Assembly: GCF_963583255.1 (NCBI RefSeq)
Contig: NC_084818.1
Location: 12,092,222 to 12,156,221, forward strand
Length of the DNA: 64,000 bases
Source: Pyrus communis
Lineage: Eukaryota; Streptophyta; Magnoliopsida; Rosales; Rosaceae
Direction of reading: 5' to 3'
A program made the position numbers and the translations under genes. The notes under the pieces were generated by a model. That model did no database searches. It had not been told where the DNA came from and saw only the letters and a program-made list of their open reading frames with translations. This document shows positions 28,028-38,460 of this stretch, piece by piece. Position 1 is the stretch's first letter. Every line of letters starts with the position of its first letter.

Positions 28028-28930
28028 AATTATGCAACATGAAAATGGATCATCATCTATCTGGTTTTCGAAGTGACGCTCTTTCCGAAGTTTTTGGTGC
28101 TGAGCAAAATGGTCGTGCAAGAGGAGTTGGAGTGGTGTTCCTCCTACAAAGCTTGAAGTATTTTCACAACAGAAATGGTGTAATCACCAAAGGGATGAAA
28201 AGATGCACAATTTGACTAATAGGTCTGAGCATTGACGGAATTGGTGCATCTTTTTATGAGAAATAAGGTTAGTAATTTAATAACATTGGGATCATCTTGA
28301 ATATTTGCGAAATTAGTTTTAATTGACATCAAATAACAGGGTAATGATGAACCAAGTGAGGCATCTCCAAGTTAACATCAAATAACGATGGCAAGTTTCA
28401 ATTTCTTCAGTTTTTTTTGTTCCTTAATGTTTCTTTGTAGTTGAACATGACTGTGTTTAACCATGAGAATGAGACCATTACAGAGTTGTTATGATGTGGA
28501 AATGAAGAATACGCTTAACCTGCTGGATATTGTATTTCTCTTGCAGATTGAGAAATAAGAATTTGGATGGAAGCCAATGAATTGCCAGGGCATTGTTTGC
28601 TGTTGCAGCATAGGGATCGTTCTGTGGGAAAGGTAGGATCTATACGAGCATGATTGCCTTTCGCAAATGTTATATTGAAAGCATTCTTTCTAATTTTTAC
28701 CCTTTTTAGATTTCTTAGTTTGAGGTGAAAATGGAATTTGGAGAAAAAATGAATCTCATTTTGGGTTAACACAAACCACAGATCACTTGATAATACCAAA
28801 AAGGTGTATATAACAAATTTATTCTCTCCACCCTTCGTGTAAACTTGTAACACTAAGGCCTCATTTGGTATTGATTTTTTCACGAAAACTGTTTCAATTT
28901 AAAGTTAAACAGCAAAAACGTGATTGGTAA
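28028..28930. repeat. 915-bp internal tandem duplication unique to copy 1
   Basis: The segment AAGGTGTATATAACAAATTT to GCAAAAACGTGATTGG occurs at 27890-28020 and again at 28800-28930. Between them sits a second partial copy of the transposase fragment (28028-28240), plus about 200 bp found nowhere else in full (28455-28660). The sister unit at 43 kb lacks this duplication, which accounts for the offset change from 15133 to 14218. Confidence 0.8.
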
Positions 28931-29029
28931 AAAAAATATATATATTCTACCTATTTTTAACGCAGTGGCCTCCAGATAGCAGCTTTTAAAATTCTAGTAG
29001 TATTTTCTTTTCACTTATAAGTGAAGATT

Positions 29030-29640
29030 TAACATTATGAATTAATTTCGTTCATGACTCAGTGGATGAGGGAGTTCTTCCTCAAGATACTTAGTTTTCA
29101 ATTCACGAAATTTCTTATTAATGATCGAAACCGTTCAAATACTTTGTAAAGATCATATCCAACCAAATTAATAAAATAAGAAATCATGTAGTCATTCAAT
29201 TATATAAAAACAAACGACTAAAAGTATTACAAAATGTCTATTCATTTGCTACAGCTGATTGACTAAACGACCTTACAAATTTTGTCCAACCTTATGCATG
29301 TACTACAAGTAAATCGCACACATGCCAAAGGGCTAAGGCAAACAACATTTAAAACGAATAATAAATCCGGAGTATTAGATTTTATCCAACTTTATGCATG
29401 CAGTACAAGTCAACAAATATTGTATGTTCTGAACAAATAATTCCAAGGACCAAGACTTTAAATTATTAAGTCATGAAATCAATACATTCCCACTTGGATA
29501 GTGGAAACTTTAATGCATGTATAAAGATATGGTTATGTTTTGGTCACCTGTTGTATTGCCTCTGATAGCTACTTGTAGCCCACCTTTGATTGTAGCGTGT
29601 TTGAGATGAATAGTACAAAGATTTCCACAAGTATTGAATA
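29030..29640 (+). repeat. RLP upstream module, orphan copy 2
   Basis: Same ordered blocks as 22650-23280 (TTGTCCAACCTTATGCATG, CCAAGGACCAAGAC, AATACATTCCCACTTGGATA). No coding sequence follows. Confidence 0.7.
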
Positions 29641-31523
29641 GTCTATTTTCAATCTTGTCCATTTATTCTTTATTATTCATCATTACGTACTATTGAAGAA
29701 TTTTCTCATTTTGTGGTATTCTCTTTTGTAATTTGGTTTTCAGTCCCGTGACTTAAAAATTCCCCACCCATACCGTGTCATAGATTGTGGGTGACATTTA
29801 TCAGTTTTACCAAAGAAAGAATATGAAGGAACATGAGAAAGGGGCAAAGGAAAGACATTTCGTTGCACGTAGAAAATAAATGAATAAAGTTCAAATTTAT
29901 GTGGCTGCAAGATCTGTTTCTAATGGCTGATATTGTCCACATAGGTGTTATAAAAGTTTGCCTATGCATACATAGGTAAAGTTAATAGCCTTATTACATG
30001 TGAAAGACTACGTGTCAACACCACCATTCAAAATTTAGACACACTTATAAGGGTGGGTTCAAAAAAAAAAAAAAAAAAAAAAAAAAAAACGAATCAAATA
30101 AAACTGAACCCACTCCTACCCACTTGCACGGTTGAACAAAAAAACTCGACATATTGACTTATCAAAACTAGACTCAACAAGGGCAAAGGCAATGCACTCT
30201 TTGATTAATTGTGTTTCTGCCTCTTGATCTTGATTGTAATTGTCTTTAAGAGGGGGCACTTGAAACCGAAAATCAAAACCGAAACACAAATAAAATCAGA
30301 CAGTACTGAACGGTTTAGTTTTGCAGTTTTGAAACGGTTGCGGTTTTGAAACTGAACCGCAGTGTAGGTAACGGTTTGGTTTTGGTTTTGGCTTTTGAAA
30401 ACTGCACCGAAACCGAAATTGCACCTCAAATTAAATATCATGTTTAGGTTGTTTGTTAGAGTCCATACATTTAGTATAGCCTCAACCATACTAAAATGTC
30501 ATCACTTTCCATACTGTCAAATTATCCCTTAATCCTCATCAATCTCTCTTTCTCTGTCTCAAAACTCATTTGAGAATTCTTGTTGTGATAAAATGCAAAT
30601 GAATCTCTGATCAAATAATAAGCCACAAGACTCCATTTGGGTGCTTTTTCCTGCTCACAAAGTCTATCATTTGTGCAATTAGTTAGTAGGCTATGCTAGT
30701 TGATTATATATCATTCTCACATACCATTTATTGTTGTGATCAAATGTACATGAGAGAGTGGGGAGAGCAGTAAAGAAAAGAATTCTCATGTGGGTTGGTT
30801 AATTATATGTGTTGTGTGGAAAATGAGGCGGTTTTATGTGTAGATAGGTGCAAATTTTAAATTGTACATTTTTTTTCTAAAAAAATGAACCAAAACCGTT
30901 TGAAACCGCACCAAACTGAACCAAACAGTTTGGTTTCATTTCAGTTTTGACTTCAAAACCACACCAAACCGCATCGTAAAAAGTTTCGATTTCGGTTGCA
31001 GTTTCACTCAAAACCGCACTGAACCAGACCGTGTCTTGTAGAACCCAAATTCGATTGAAATAATTAGCAAGTCTACTTCTCTTTTGTGCCGTGTTTGAGA
31101 CGAAATGACACCCAAATTTGGCTAAGATGACTAAGAACCCAAAGAAATTCGCCATCCTATAAAAACAATATGATTGCGACGCTAATGGTGCAAATACAAG
31201 TCCACCATACCTTGTAGCAGATATTTTTGGTCCTCATTTTTTTTTCTATTTAAATTTGCAAGGGCATTTTCTTGTCTATATAAATCTGATGCAAGCTTGT
31301 ATTTTGAGATGTAAACTACTTGCATGTGCATGCTTTAGTTGTGCTCCAGCTTAGGCATTGAGTACTCTTTGAAACTAGTGTCACAAAATTTGGATGACCA
31401 AGATATATATGGCCATTCACTATTGATTTGATATTAACTACAGCGAAAAAATGGATCTCATTTTAGCTAAGCGTTTAATGAATATTTTTAAAGGAAAATT
31501 AATGAAAATGATTTGAAAACTTT

Positions 31524-32503
31524 GGGGGCGTTTGTTGCGCCGGACTATCTCGGACTGGATTAGCTTCAAGGACTAAGCTGGACTGGCTTAGACTAGACTA
31601 AGCTGGACTAACTTAGTGAAGCGTTTGGTGCAGTATTGGACTAAGAAGCTGGATAATAACAAATTCTAATATTATTTTATTTAATATATAAATTATTAAT
31701 ATTTTATTATGATCTTATCTTTTTCTCCATCTTTTCCTACCATTTCCGTCCCACTCTTTTCCTCTTCTCTCATCGTCCCACCCTCTCCCTCTTTTTTTCC
31801 TCTCAGACCTCTCAATTCATGTCTCTTTCTCATTCCTGGTCAAACTCCTTATTGATTCCAGTCTCTATTTCTCTGTCCTCCCTCCCTTTCTAGCTATGCG
31901 TTGTTCGAACGGAACCTCACGGCTCCAATTTTCCCGACGAGTTGCAGGTTCCTCGATGTGTTTTTTGGCCAACCCTCATTAAATTGGATGAAGTTAGCAC
32001 CGCCAAAAAATTCATCACCATCCCTGGACCGAGATCTTAGCTTTGCATGCTCGAATTTGTCATGGATTTGAAGAAGCCCAAACAGACCGAGACTTCCAGG
32101 CCATTTTCTGGCCACATTCGACCACATTTTGGCCTCGATTCAAGTAAAATCCTAATCTTTTCACTCCCAACTTCAATTTGGTATATTTTATATGTAAGTT
32201 GGTTGTGAAATGGATCTAAAAGAGAGTCGGGAAGTTAATGATTGATCTAGGTGATCGGCAATGACGAGGAGTCTGTCGAGAGTGGTCGTTGAGCATGACA
32301 AGGACGAGAAATAGAGGATAGTCTTAGCTAGTCCCATGGTTATTGGGGGGTCTCACTAAGACCTCTTAGTGAAGGCTTTTTGTCCATGCTAGTCCCCTTT
32401 AGTCTCATTAATGTTAGTCCCAGCATGGAACAAACACAGTATTGGACTAATAGCTAGTCCAGTCCAGTCCAGTCCGAGTTAGTGAGGGCAAACAAACGCC
32501 CCC
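31524..32503. mobile_element. 980-bp TIR element, PIF/Harbinger- or hAT-like, non-autonomous
   Basis: It begins GGGGGCGTTTGTTG and ends CAAACAAACGCCCCC. Subterminal AGTCCAGTCCAGTCC and CGGACTGGATTAG motifs are also inverted. The paralogous site near 46376 reads AAACTTTGAGTTTTAAC with no insert. This fits either a 3-bp TTT duplication with five terminal Gs, or a 5-bp CTTTG duplication with four. The first would fit PIF/Harbinger. No transposase is encoded. Because it is only in copy 1, it inserted after the large tandem duplication. Confidence 0.75.
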
Positions 32504-33175
32504 TTTGAGTTTTAACGATAAAGACAAAATAAATGGTAAAATGAATAGTATGAGGTTTGACTTTTTAGTGTAAAAAAATGGTTTTTCATTAAAGCGAACA
32601 GTACCACGGGCTTTTCGTTAAACTCCCTATTTTTAATTCTTATAATACCCTCCACAATTGTCGCTACCATCATCGCCACTACCCCCACCACTGTTGTTGT
32701 TGCCACCACCCTCACAACTATGCGTATGTTTGTCATTATATACAATAGTATCATTTTTTCATTAAATTTACCAAATGCTTTTACACTCATTTTCATACTA
32801 GCACTACTAAATATACAATTTATTAAATGTTCAACTATTTTATTTTACCGCTGATTATTCTTGAAATACATCATAAGCAATTTAAAAAAAAAAAGACACA
32901 ACAATCACAAACAGACCCTAAAGCCTTCTAAATGCGTGGAAAATGTGTGAAAATGGTTTTCTAAATATCTAAAAAGTCATGGGAGTTTAAAGTGAATGGA
33001 AATTGCTCAAAAGTAAATAGGGTTATCCTATTGCCCGCATTGATGAGAAAATTTTTAGAATACCAAAAACATTTCAGGTAATTCCCTACAAGAAAGAAAA
33101 TCAGTAATCCTTTGATAAAACCCCACCACATCCGATGCCAGCCTACCATCTTTGTGATCACCATCAACATCCCCG

Positions 33176-33372
33176 ACATGGATCCCCTCCGGATCTATGT
33201 GTCCTAATCCATCAAATCCAATCATCCGAACCATTAAAATTTGATCCAACGGTTAAAGTTATTGTAACTTTTAAAGTTGACTTCTGCTTGTAGCCGTTTG
33301 ATCAAATTTCAATGGTCTGGATGATTGAACTTGGTGGATTAGGACACATGGATCCAGAGGGGTTCCATGTCC
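33176..33372. mobile_element. Inverted-repeat MITE
   Basis: The arm GACATGGATCCCCTCCGGAT with TGTGTCCTAATCCATCAAAT is inverted in GGTGGATTAGGACACATGGA with GAGGGGTTCCATGTC, about 200 bp end to end with a short centre near 33270. A copy lies at 47038-47236. The ATTTGGTGGATTAGGA core is shared with the smaller MITE at 35273-35388, so the two appear related. Confidence 0.65.
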
Positions 33373-33544
33373 CAACATTCCAGTTAATTCCTTACAAATA
33401 AAAAAATAAAAAACATCTCAATTAATTACTTGCACCACTTACCTCGGTAACCTAGAAAAAGTTAAAAGACACACATAGGATGTGAAGAAGTTCAATTTTT
33501 CAAAGTCAGGTCAATAATTACACTACGAAATACGAATTGGGTAC

Positions 33545-34403
33545 GAAAATTTAACATTGTGGATTAACTTCGTACATGACTCAATGGATGATGGGAGTTC
33601 TTTCTCAACATAGTTTTTAATTTATGAAATTTCGTGTTTATAACTGAAATCGGTCATATTTTAAAATATGTTGTAAGGATCATATTTAAAAAAAATTAAT
33701 AAAATATGAAATCACATTTAGACATTCAACTATATATAAACAAATGAGTAAACGCATTTATTTGCCACAACTAATTGACTAAATGACCTTATAGATTTTG
33801 TCCAACTTCATGCATGCACTACAAGAAAATCACACACATGCTAAGGCAAATAACAATAAAACGAATAATAAATCCTGGGTATATAGATTTTATCCAACTT
33901 TATGCATGCAGTACAAGTCAACAAATATTTGTATTTGCTCAACTAATAATTCCAAGGACCAAGACTTAAAATTACTAAGTCATGAAATCAATACATTTCC
34001 ACTTGAATTGTGAAAATTTTAATTCTTTTGTGAAAACTTTAATTTTTGTATAAACATGTGGCTATGTTTTGATCACTAGTTGAATCGTCTCTGATAATTA
34101 GTCGTAGGCCGACCTTTCTTTGTAGCTTTGGAGAAGGTGGTGGTAGAATGGATCTGGGAGCTTTTGAAAGTGGCGCCCTAGTTGGCCAGATTGAAAGTGG
34201 CCCTCGGTGATGGACTCGGATCCGACTGACCAATTCATTTCGGCCCTTGGATTCACATCCTATGGTTAGTAAGTAATTTGCTTTTTAATGGGTTTCTCTC
34301 TCTCTTCGATGTCTTGAGGTCCTGGGAAACGATAGGGGTTGAGAAGAATAAATCTTTTGACCAAAAACAAAAGAGGGAAGAAAAAACCCCATTAAAAACA
34401 AAA
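33545..34403 (+). repeat. RLP upstream module with leader, orphan copy 3
   Basis: The most complete orphan copy in unit 1. It matches the upstream region of the intact RLP up to its leader: GACTCGGATCCGACTGACCA, TTGGATTCACATCCTATGGT and CCATTAAAAACAAAA (equivalent to 50870-50885). Just where the RLP start codon should follow, sequence switches to an unrelated piece at about 34404. Confidence 0.75.
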
Positions 34404-35125
34404 TTAATTATTGAGCGTAGGGCCCATACTGAGTTTTTAAATTTTTTTTTAATATTCACGTGAAGCCTGTATTAACACGTAGTTCCTAATCAATGTCCAT
34501 ATAAACACTACGTTACTAGTCAACGGCTGATTTAACATTAACTTTAAATCAATAAGTATTGTAGATAAATGCTAAGGACACTTGCCTTCATCCACAGTAG
34601 GCTCACAATAGCACATGGAAACATTGAAATTAAGAAGCAACAGATTTGTTGGAGAGTTGCCTTCATCCTTCAAAAATTGCATCCGTCACTATCCACTAAT
34701 TTGTAATTCAAGAATTGCACAAATTAAGAAGTAATTGTACCTAAACGTGATTTTACTTTATTTTTTTCTTCTGAAATTTAGCAATATGCATGCATCTCTT
34801 TGTAAAGTCTTCCTTATTAATTTGGTTGTCTTCTTCAAAACTTAATTACGCGTGCTTGTTTATTTTTATCTTAACTAGAGGAGCTTTCGTGAGCCATTAT
34901 CTGTAGAAGTTTTCAAGTATTGGGCTGTCATATAAAGAACTTTACTACTAAATCTCCTTGGCAGATGATTTGTTAGTGTTAATTGTTTGTAAGAAGTTCG
35001 ATGCTACATTTACCTTATCAATTAATTGTTTGTAAGAAGTTCGATGCTACATTTACTTTATCAAGACCTTTCTGCAGTATATGTTTTGAATCATGATATT
35101 TTTGAATCATGATATTTACTAAAAA
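34404..35125 (+). pseudogene. RLP relic: coding region collapsed to about 100 bp
   Basis: Position 34440-34550 resembles the inner arm of the TIR element at 5490-5590 (CACGTG, GTATTAACACGTAG, AATCAATGTCCAT). Position 34590-34690 then matches intact RLP positions 52585-52675 (METLKLRSNRFVGELPSSFK, then NC). About 34735-35125 matches the RLP 3' flank (53620-53970), including ATGCATGCATCTCTTTGTAA. Promoter side and 3' side are kept but nearly all of the CDS is gone. The tail contains a local duplication of TTGTTTGTAAGAAGTTCGAT (34983 and 35027). A copy lies at 48275-48985. Confidence 0.8.
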
Positions 35126-35272
35126 AATTTAGTTAATTCTGAATTGCATATGGTTGTTTTGGTCGTTGTAGATTTTAGTTCAAATGATTGGTTGCACTCC
35201 TATGCAAAATCCTGTCAAATTTACTAAGTGTTAACTTTTTATTTTTTTATTTTAATCAGAGTAGTAATTTAT

Positions 35273-35388
35273 GGAAAAGGATCCTTCCACCAATTCCGGG
35301 GATCCGGACCATTGAAATTTAATCCAATGGCTCAAATCCCCAGATTTGGTGGATTAGGAAAAAGGGATGCGGAAAAGATCCCTTTCCA
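35273..35388. mobile_element. 116-bp hAT-like MITE with 8-bp duplication
   Basis: An insert starting GGAAAAGGATCC and ending GATCCCTTTCCA is flanked by TAATTTAT (35265-35272 and 35389-35396). Empty sites exist in this same window at about 54068 (GTAGTAATTTATATCTG) and 10840. An 8-bp duplication fits the hAT superfamily. A copy lies at 49132-49247. The surrounding 35128-35500 is a shortened RLP-BSK cassette spacer. Confidence 0.8.
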
Positions 35389-35499
35389 TAATTTATATCT
35401 ATGTCTAACAACGATGCCACAACCTTTATCAAACTAATTATTATTTATTTCATCAGAAATAATACATCGACAATCCTTTATGCTTTTTGTACACAAATT

Positions 35500-36100
35500 A
35501 CAGAAAAAGAATTAAGATATATAGAGGTTGTTGTGAAGGGTGAAGAGGAAGTGAGGGGAGAAGAATTTAAGAGAAAAATAATATAAAAAGATAAGATGTG
35601 GGGCCTCGGCTTTTTGTGTAAGTGAGAGGTGAGAGAAGGGGATGGATGAGAGAGACAGAGAGAAATAGATGAGGCACAGGTGAACAGAGGGGATGGGTGA
35701 AAAAGAAAAGAGGGGGTGAAGACTGAAGAGGAAAATGGGAGAGAGAGAAGAAAGAGAAGAAAACTAATTTGTGTTCTTGTTAATATTTTTGGTCTTAATT
35801 ATTGAATAAAATTATTAAATTACTTTTAGTTAAGATTCAAAATTTTGAAACTCTTTTATTATCACCACAACGACTAATCTTATATGACCATCACCATTAC
35901 CACCACCACAAACGTCACTACTACAGCTATCACCATTGCTACCTATACACCCCAACCACCACACCCTATTATTGTCACAACCATCCAACCCCCACAACAA
36001 TTGCCGTTGTCATCACCACCACTACTACCACCATTGCTGTTGTTGCCACCACCCTCACAACTATGCCTATGTTTGTCATTATATAAATAGTATCATTTTT
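35500..36100. repeat. Purine-rich and ACC/ATC low-complexity tracts
   Basis: Position 35515-35760 is strongly purine-rich on plus (GAGAGAGACAGAGAGAAATAG). Position 35880-36060 is an imperfect ACC/CAT trinucleotide tract whose open frames give poly-His/Thr/Pro and are not genes. The copy at 49370-49960 differs by a 12-bp GAGA expansion and a poly-C tract. Confidence 0.8.
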
Positions 36101-36109
36101 TCATTGAAT

Positions 36110-36412
36110 TAACTTCCTCGAGATACTTAGTTTTCAATTCAAGAATTTTCGTGTTGATGATCGAAACCGTTCATATTATAAAATACTTTGTAAAGATCAT
36201 ATCAAAAAAAAATTAATAAAATATAAAATCATTAAGTCATTCAACTATATAAAAAAAATGAGTAAAATCATTATGAACTGTCTATTTATTTGTCACAGTT
36301 GATTGACTAAACGACTTTATAGATTTTGTCCAACTTTATGCATGCACTACAAGTAAATCACACACATGCCAAAGGGCTAAAGCAAACAACATATACAACG
36401 AATAATAAATTC
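36110..36412 (+). repeat. RLP upstream module, truncated orphan copy 4
   Basis: It carries the first half of the module (AGATACTTAGTTTTCAATTC to AGGGCTAAAGCAAACAACAT). At 36412 it breaks off and joins sequence otherwise found at 28660. The sister at 50280 continues uninterrupted into the intact RLP. This is the right edge of tandem unit 1. Confidence 0.75.
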
Positions 36413-36591
36413 CTTTCGCAAATGTTATATTAAAAGCATTCTTTCTAATTTTTACCCTTTTTAGATTTCTTAATTTGAGGTGAAAATGGAATTTGGAGAA
36501 AAAATGAATCTCATTTTGGGTTAAAAGAAACCACAAATCACTTCATAATAACAAATTGATAATGCTAGAGAGATCAAAATTTTAAATCCTT

Positions 36592-36979
36592 GGGGGTGTA
36601 TTCAATTGAGATTTTGAGGGGTTTTAATTCTTTTAATGAATCTAAGGGTATTCAATCCAGATTTTAAGTGATTCTCTAAAATTCAATGTGTATTCAATCA
36701 AGATTTTAAGATAGTTTATTAAAATCCTTAGAAATCCTTGTGTATTCAATTAAAATTTTAAAGAAGTTTATAACATTCCAGGTGTATTCAATTAGAGGGA
36801 ATTGGAGAGATTTTGTAGTGTATTTTAAGCATCCACATATCTCACCTCACCCCATAAGATTTCGAAGGAATTGAATCAAAATTTTACATGAAATCTCTAC
36901 AAATCAGTTAAACTCCATAAAAATCCCTAGATTTATAAATCCATTAAAATTTCTCAAATTCCCAATTGAATACATCCCT
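36592..36979. mobile_element. MITE with subterminal GTGTATTCAAT repeats
   Basis: Termini GGGGTGTATTCAATT and AATTGAATACATCCC are inverted. Inside the left half, the phrase GTATTCAATYNRRATTTTAA recurs about five times (36597, 36650, 36688, 36741, 36782). The paralogous sequences at 25258 and 27268 lack the insert. No clear target-site duplication remains. It sits within 600 bp of the boundary between the two tandem units. Confidence 0.65.
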
Positions 36980-37839
36980 CTATTTGCTAACCAAATGAAA
37001 TGATTGTTAATGATTGGATTATTTGCTAAGTTTCATTTTTTTTTTTTTTGTGTTTTGTTAAAAACACTTGTCCCCATTTTCAGTCGGTGATTATTTTCTT
37101 CTAATATCAGCCTTTGGATCGTAATGAACGGTGGGATTTAACTTTGTCGCGCAGCGCATATTTCTCACACGTCACGATGTTGCAAAACACTAGGACTCTC
37201 TATGTCGTCGTCCTTTTTTCTGCTTTGCATTTTAGGAATATTGAATGTGTGGCTCTGACTTGGCCACCTATATTTCTGGACATCTCAAACACGTTACTAT
37301 GAGCAGAAGCAGCCCTTCTGAAGTTGAAGGGAATCAATGGATGTGTGAAAGTATTGCGAACTTGGTGTTTGCTATAATACTTACATATCCAATGTAAGTA
37401 TGATTCCGATTGTCAGTTAGTGATTTTATTAAAATTTTATGCGATATTTAATATTATAATTTGATAACATTTTTCTTTATTTGTAATAAAAAAGGTTTTA
37501 AATTCAAATCGTGAATTATGAGTTTGTAACTAATTTATTCGTCTCACTTCTTGGTGTTAATATAGCAAGGAATTCAAAAAGTATTAAAGAAAAAGTATTA
37601 AGAAAAAGGTGTAAATATAACAAATTTATTCTCTCCACCCTTCATGTAAAATTGTAACACTAAGGCCTCATTTTTCATTGATTTTTTCACAAAAACTGTT
37701 TCAATTTAAAGTTAAACAGCAAAAACGTGATTGGTAAAAAAAAAATTATTCTACCTATTTTTAACGCAGTGGCCTCCAGACAACAACTTTTAAATTCTAG
37801 TGATATTTTCTTTTCACTTATAAGTGAAGATTTAACATT

Positions 37840-38460
37840 ATGAATTAACTTCGTTCATGACTCAGTGGATGAGGGAGTTCTTCCTCAAGATACTTAGTTT
37901 TCAATTCACGAAATTTCATATTAACAATCAAAACCGTTCAAATACTTTGTAAAGATCATATCCAAAAAAATTAATAAAATAAGAAATCATGTAGTCATTC
38001 AACTATATAAAAACAAATGACTAAAAGTATTATAAAATGTCTATTCATTTGCTACAGCTAATTGACTAAACGACCTTACAAATTTTGTCCAACTTTATGC
38101 ATGTACTACAAGTAAATGGCACACATGCCAAAAGGCTAAGGCAAACAACATTTAAAACAAATAATAAATCCAGAGTATTAAATTTTATCCGACTTTATGC
38201 ATGCAGTGCAAGTCAACAAATATTGTATGTTCTAAATAAATAATTCCAAGGACCAAGTAAAGAACAAATCACTCCAAGGACCAAGACTTTAAATTATTAA
38301 GTCATGAAATCAATACATTCCCACTTGGATAGTGGAAACTTCAATGCCTGTATAAAGATATGGTTATGTTTTGGTCACCTGTTGTATTGCCTCTGATAGC
38401 TACTTGTAGCCCCACCTTTGATTGTAGCGTGTTTGAGATGAATAGTACAAAGATTTCCAC
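37840..38460 (+). repeat. RLP upstream module, orphan copy 5
   Basis: Near-identical to 22650-23280 at an offset of about 15181. No RLP coding sequence follows. Confidence 0.7.

Larger units (their letters stand above)
21860..36412. repeat. Large tandem-duplicated unit, copy 1
   Basis: It matches 37045-50300 nearly base for base over long stretches, with offsets of 15179 at 22 kb, 15133 at 27 kb, 14218 at 29.8 kb and 13860-13880 from 33 to 36.3 kb. Each offset change is an indel: a 915-bp internal duplication at 28 kb, a 980-bp transposon at 31.5 kb, and deletions near 30250 and 31460. The unit contains two related halves (about 21880-25990 and 27430-32930) plus a third block (33540-36412), all built from RLP flanking sequence. 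It carries almost no coding DNA. Confidence 0.85.

Noticed and set aside
30061..30090. Poly-A run as a retroposon tail
   Set aside because: The sister copies have an A-rich variant at the same place and no flanking duplication was seen, so simple expansion is enough.
35802..36086. Open frames rich in His, Thr and Pro (also 49671-49980)
   Set aside because: They follow the ACC/CAT trinucleotide tract in several frames at once and differ between duplicates by repeat expansion, so they are composition artefacts.
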